DNA of 64,000 nucleotides, from positions 62,001 to 126,000 of the forward strand of contig NZ_JAMXMV010000008.1 in the NCBI RefSeq assembly GCF_024055715.1, read 5' to 3'. The notes under the pieces were generated by a model. It searched no databases and had not been told where the DNA came from. It was given only the letters and a program-made list of their open reading frames with translations. Origin of the DNA: Actinoallomurus soli (lineage in GTDB: Bacteria; Actinomycetota; Actinomycetes; Streptosporangiales; Streptosporangiaceae). Every line of letters starts with the position of its first letter. The stretch's first letter is position 1. The translations under genes were made by a program, and so were the position numbers. Positions 63,213-64,000 of the stretch are shown here, in pieces.

Positions 63213-64000
63213 GGGCGGAGGCCGAACGCTCCCGCCGTGCCGGGAGCGAGGCGGGGGAGGCCTTCGACCGCAGGCTGCTCGCCCCGATGATCCTCGGCGC
63301 GGTGCTCAACCCGATCAACTCCTCGATCGTCTCGGTCGCGCTGGTGCCGATCGGCGCCGCGTTCGGGGCGCCGCCCTCCCAGACGGCCTGGCTGGTCTCC
63401 GCGCTGTACCTCGCGACCTCGATCGGTCAGCCGGTGGTCGGGCGGCTGATCGACCTGTACGGGCCGCGTCGGCTGTTCCTCGCGGGCACCTCCCTGGTGG
63501 GGATCGCGGGGCTGGTCGGCCTCCTCGCCCCGAACCTGGGCGTGCTCGTGGTCGCGCGGGTGCTGCTCGGCTTCGGGACCTGCGCGGGCTATCCCGCCGC
63601 GATGCACCTCATCCGCAGTGAGGCGGAGCGTACCGGCAGGGGCAGCCCCGCCGGCGTGCTGACGGTGATCGCGGTCAGCACCCAGACCGTCGCCGTCATC
63701 GGTCCCACCCTGGGCGGACTGCTGATCGCGGTGGGCGGCTGGCGGACCACCTTCGCCGTCAACATCCCGCTCGCGGTGGCCGGCCTGGTCGTCGGCTCGC
63801 TGCGCCTGCCGAGGACACCCCTGCCCGAGCGGACTACCAGGGAGCGGCCGACGGCCCGGCTGGACCTGCCGGGGATGGCCCTGTTCGCCGTGACGCTGGT
63901 CGCGCTGCTGCTCTTCTTGATGAAGCCCGGAGCCGGTCACTGGTACCTCCCGGCGCTCGCCGTCGTGGCGGCGGCCGGTTTCGCCCTGCGGGAGTCGCGC
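63209..64000 (+). CDS. MFS transporter (DHA2 type), 3' end beyond the window
   Basis: 264 residues are visible and the frame is still open at base 64000. ATG overlaps the MarR stop. The protein has LNPINSSIVSVALVPIG at helix 1, TAWLVSALYLATSIGQPVVGRLIDLYGPRRLF (motif A in the 2-3 loop), VARVLLGFG (motif B) and GPTLGGLLIAVGGWRTTFAVNIPL (motif C and D2), the DHA2/EmrB-QacA pattern with 14 helices expected; about seven are seen. Proton-driven drug export under control of the MarR is likely. Confidence 0.88.
   Translation, partial: MRAEAERSRRAGSEAGEAFDRRLLAPMILGAVLNPINSSIVSVALVPIGAAFGAPPSQTAWLVSALYLATSIGQPVVGRLIDLYGPRRLFLAGTSLVGIAGLVGLLAPNLGVLVVARVLLGFGTCAGYPAAMHLIRSEAERTGRGSPAGVLTVIAVSTQTVAVIGPTLGGLLIAVGGWRTTFAVNIPLAVAGLVVGSLRLPRTPLPERTTRERPTARLDLPGMALFAVTLVALLLFLMKPGAGHWYLPALAVVAAAGFALRESR

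Overview
The window is very GC-rich DNA with the gene content of a soil actinomycete. Pointers are Ser/Thr protein kinases with HRDLKP motifs, DUF5753/DUF397 regulator genes, F420-type oxidoreductases, ROK, LysR, MarR and TetR regulators, and a conserved stretch carrying cysteine desulfurase, mnmA, a methionine-synthase-like gene, ligA and gatC-gatA-gatB. I infer a Streptosporangiales/Thermomonosporaceae-like organism, but no rRNA or other taxonomic marker is present to prove it. I recognised no tRNA, rRNA, CRISPR array, transposase or integrase.

Layout. Bases 1-1900 hold an incomplete hypothetical gene, an M55 D-aminopeptidase and a YbaK-type aminoacyl-tRNA deacylase. Bases 1966-8761 are a run of four Ser/Thr kinase genes plus one gene that carries only the multi-pass membrane module seen behind the kinase domains. 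Bases 8779-10752 are etfBA, with a clear promoter and a structured leader. Bases 10766-17412 hold an ECF sigma factor with its membrane partner, a DUF2079 membrane protein, a secreted N-acetylmuramoyl-alanine amidase and a secreted glycosidase. Bases 17560-20784 hold an MFS exporter, two TetR genes and an SDR, with conspicuous operators. Bases 20923-26040 hold cysteine desulfurase and mnmA, separated by three minus-strand genes. Bases 26047-33762 are regulator-rich: a winged-helix/membrane operon with twin operators, an F420-like oxidoreductase, an aminotransferase with its XRE-cupin regulator, a HATPase/XRE/DUF397 set with a truncated DUF397 gene, and a TetR/SnoaL pair. Bases 33807-35431 are a drug-type ABC transporter with a MerR regulator.

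Bases 35547-48352 return to the conserved core: methionine-synthase-like gene, ligA, a GGDEF-EAL protein and gatCAB. Between gatA and gatB, on the same strand and with overlapping or near-touching frames, sits a two-gene AAA-ATPase plus TOPRIM-like cassette that does not belong to gatCAB and looks like a defence pair. The gatC start region also holds a perfect 43-nt palindrome. Bases 48448-64000 carry a C/G homopolymer terminator, a secreted GH3 glycosidase with a divergent ROK regulator, a hydroxyacid dehydrogenase, a second c-di-GMP protein with a degenerate GGDEF, a paralogue of the amidase, a LysR/MFS pair, and a MarR/SDR/MarR/MFS block that runs off the end.

Ten genes have a TANNNT -10 box ending only 6-10 nt before the start codon, which suggests leaderless mRNAs and helped to fix those starts.
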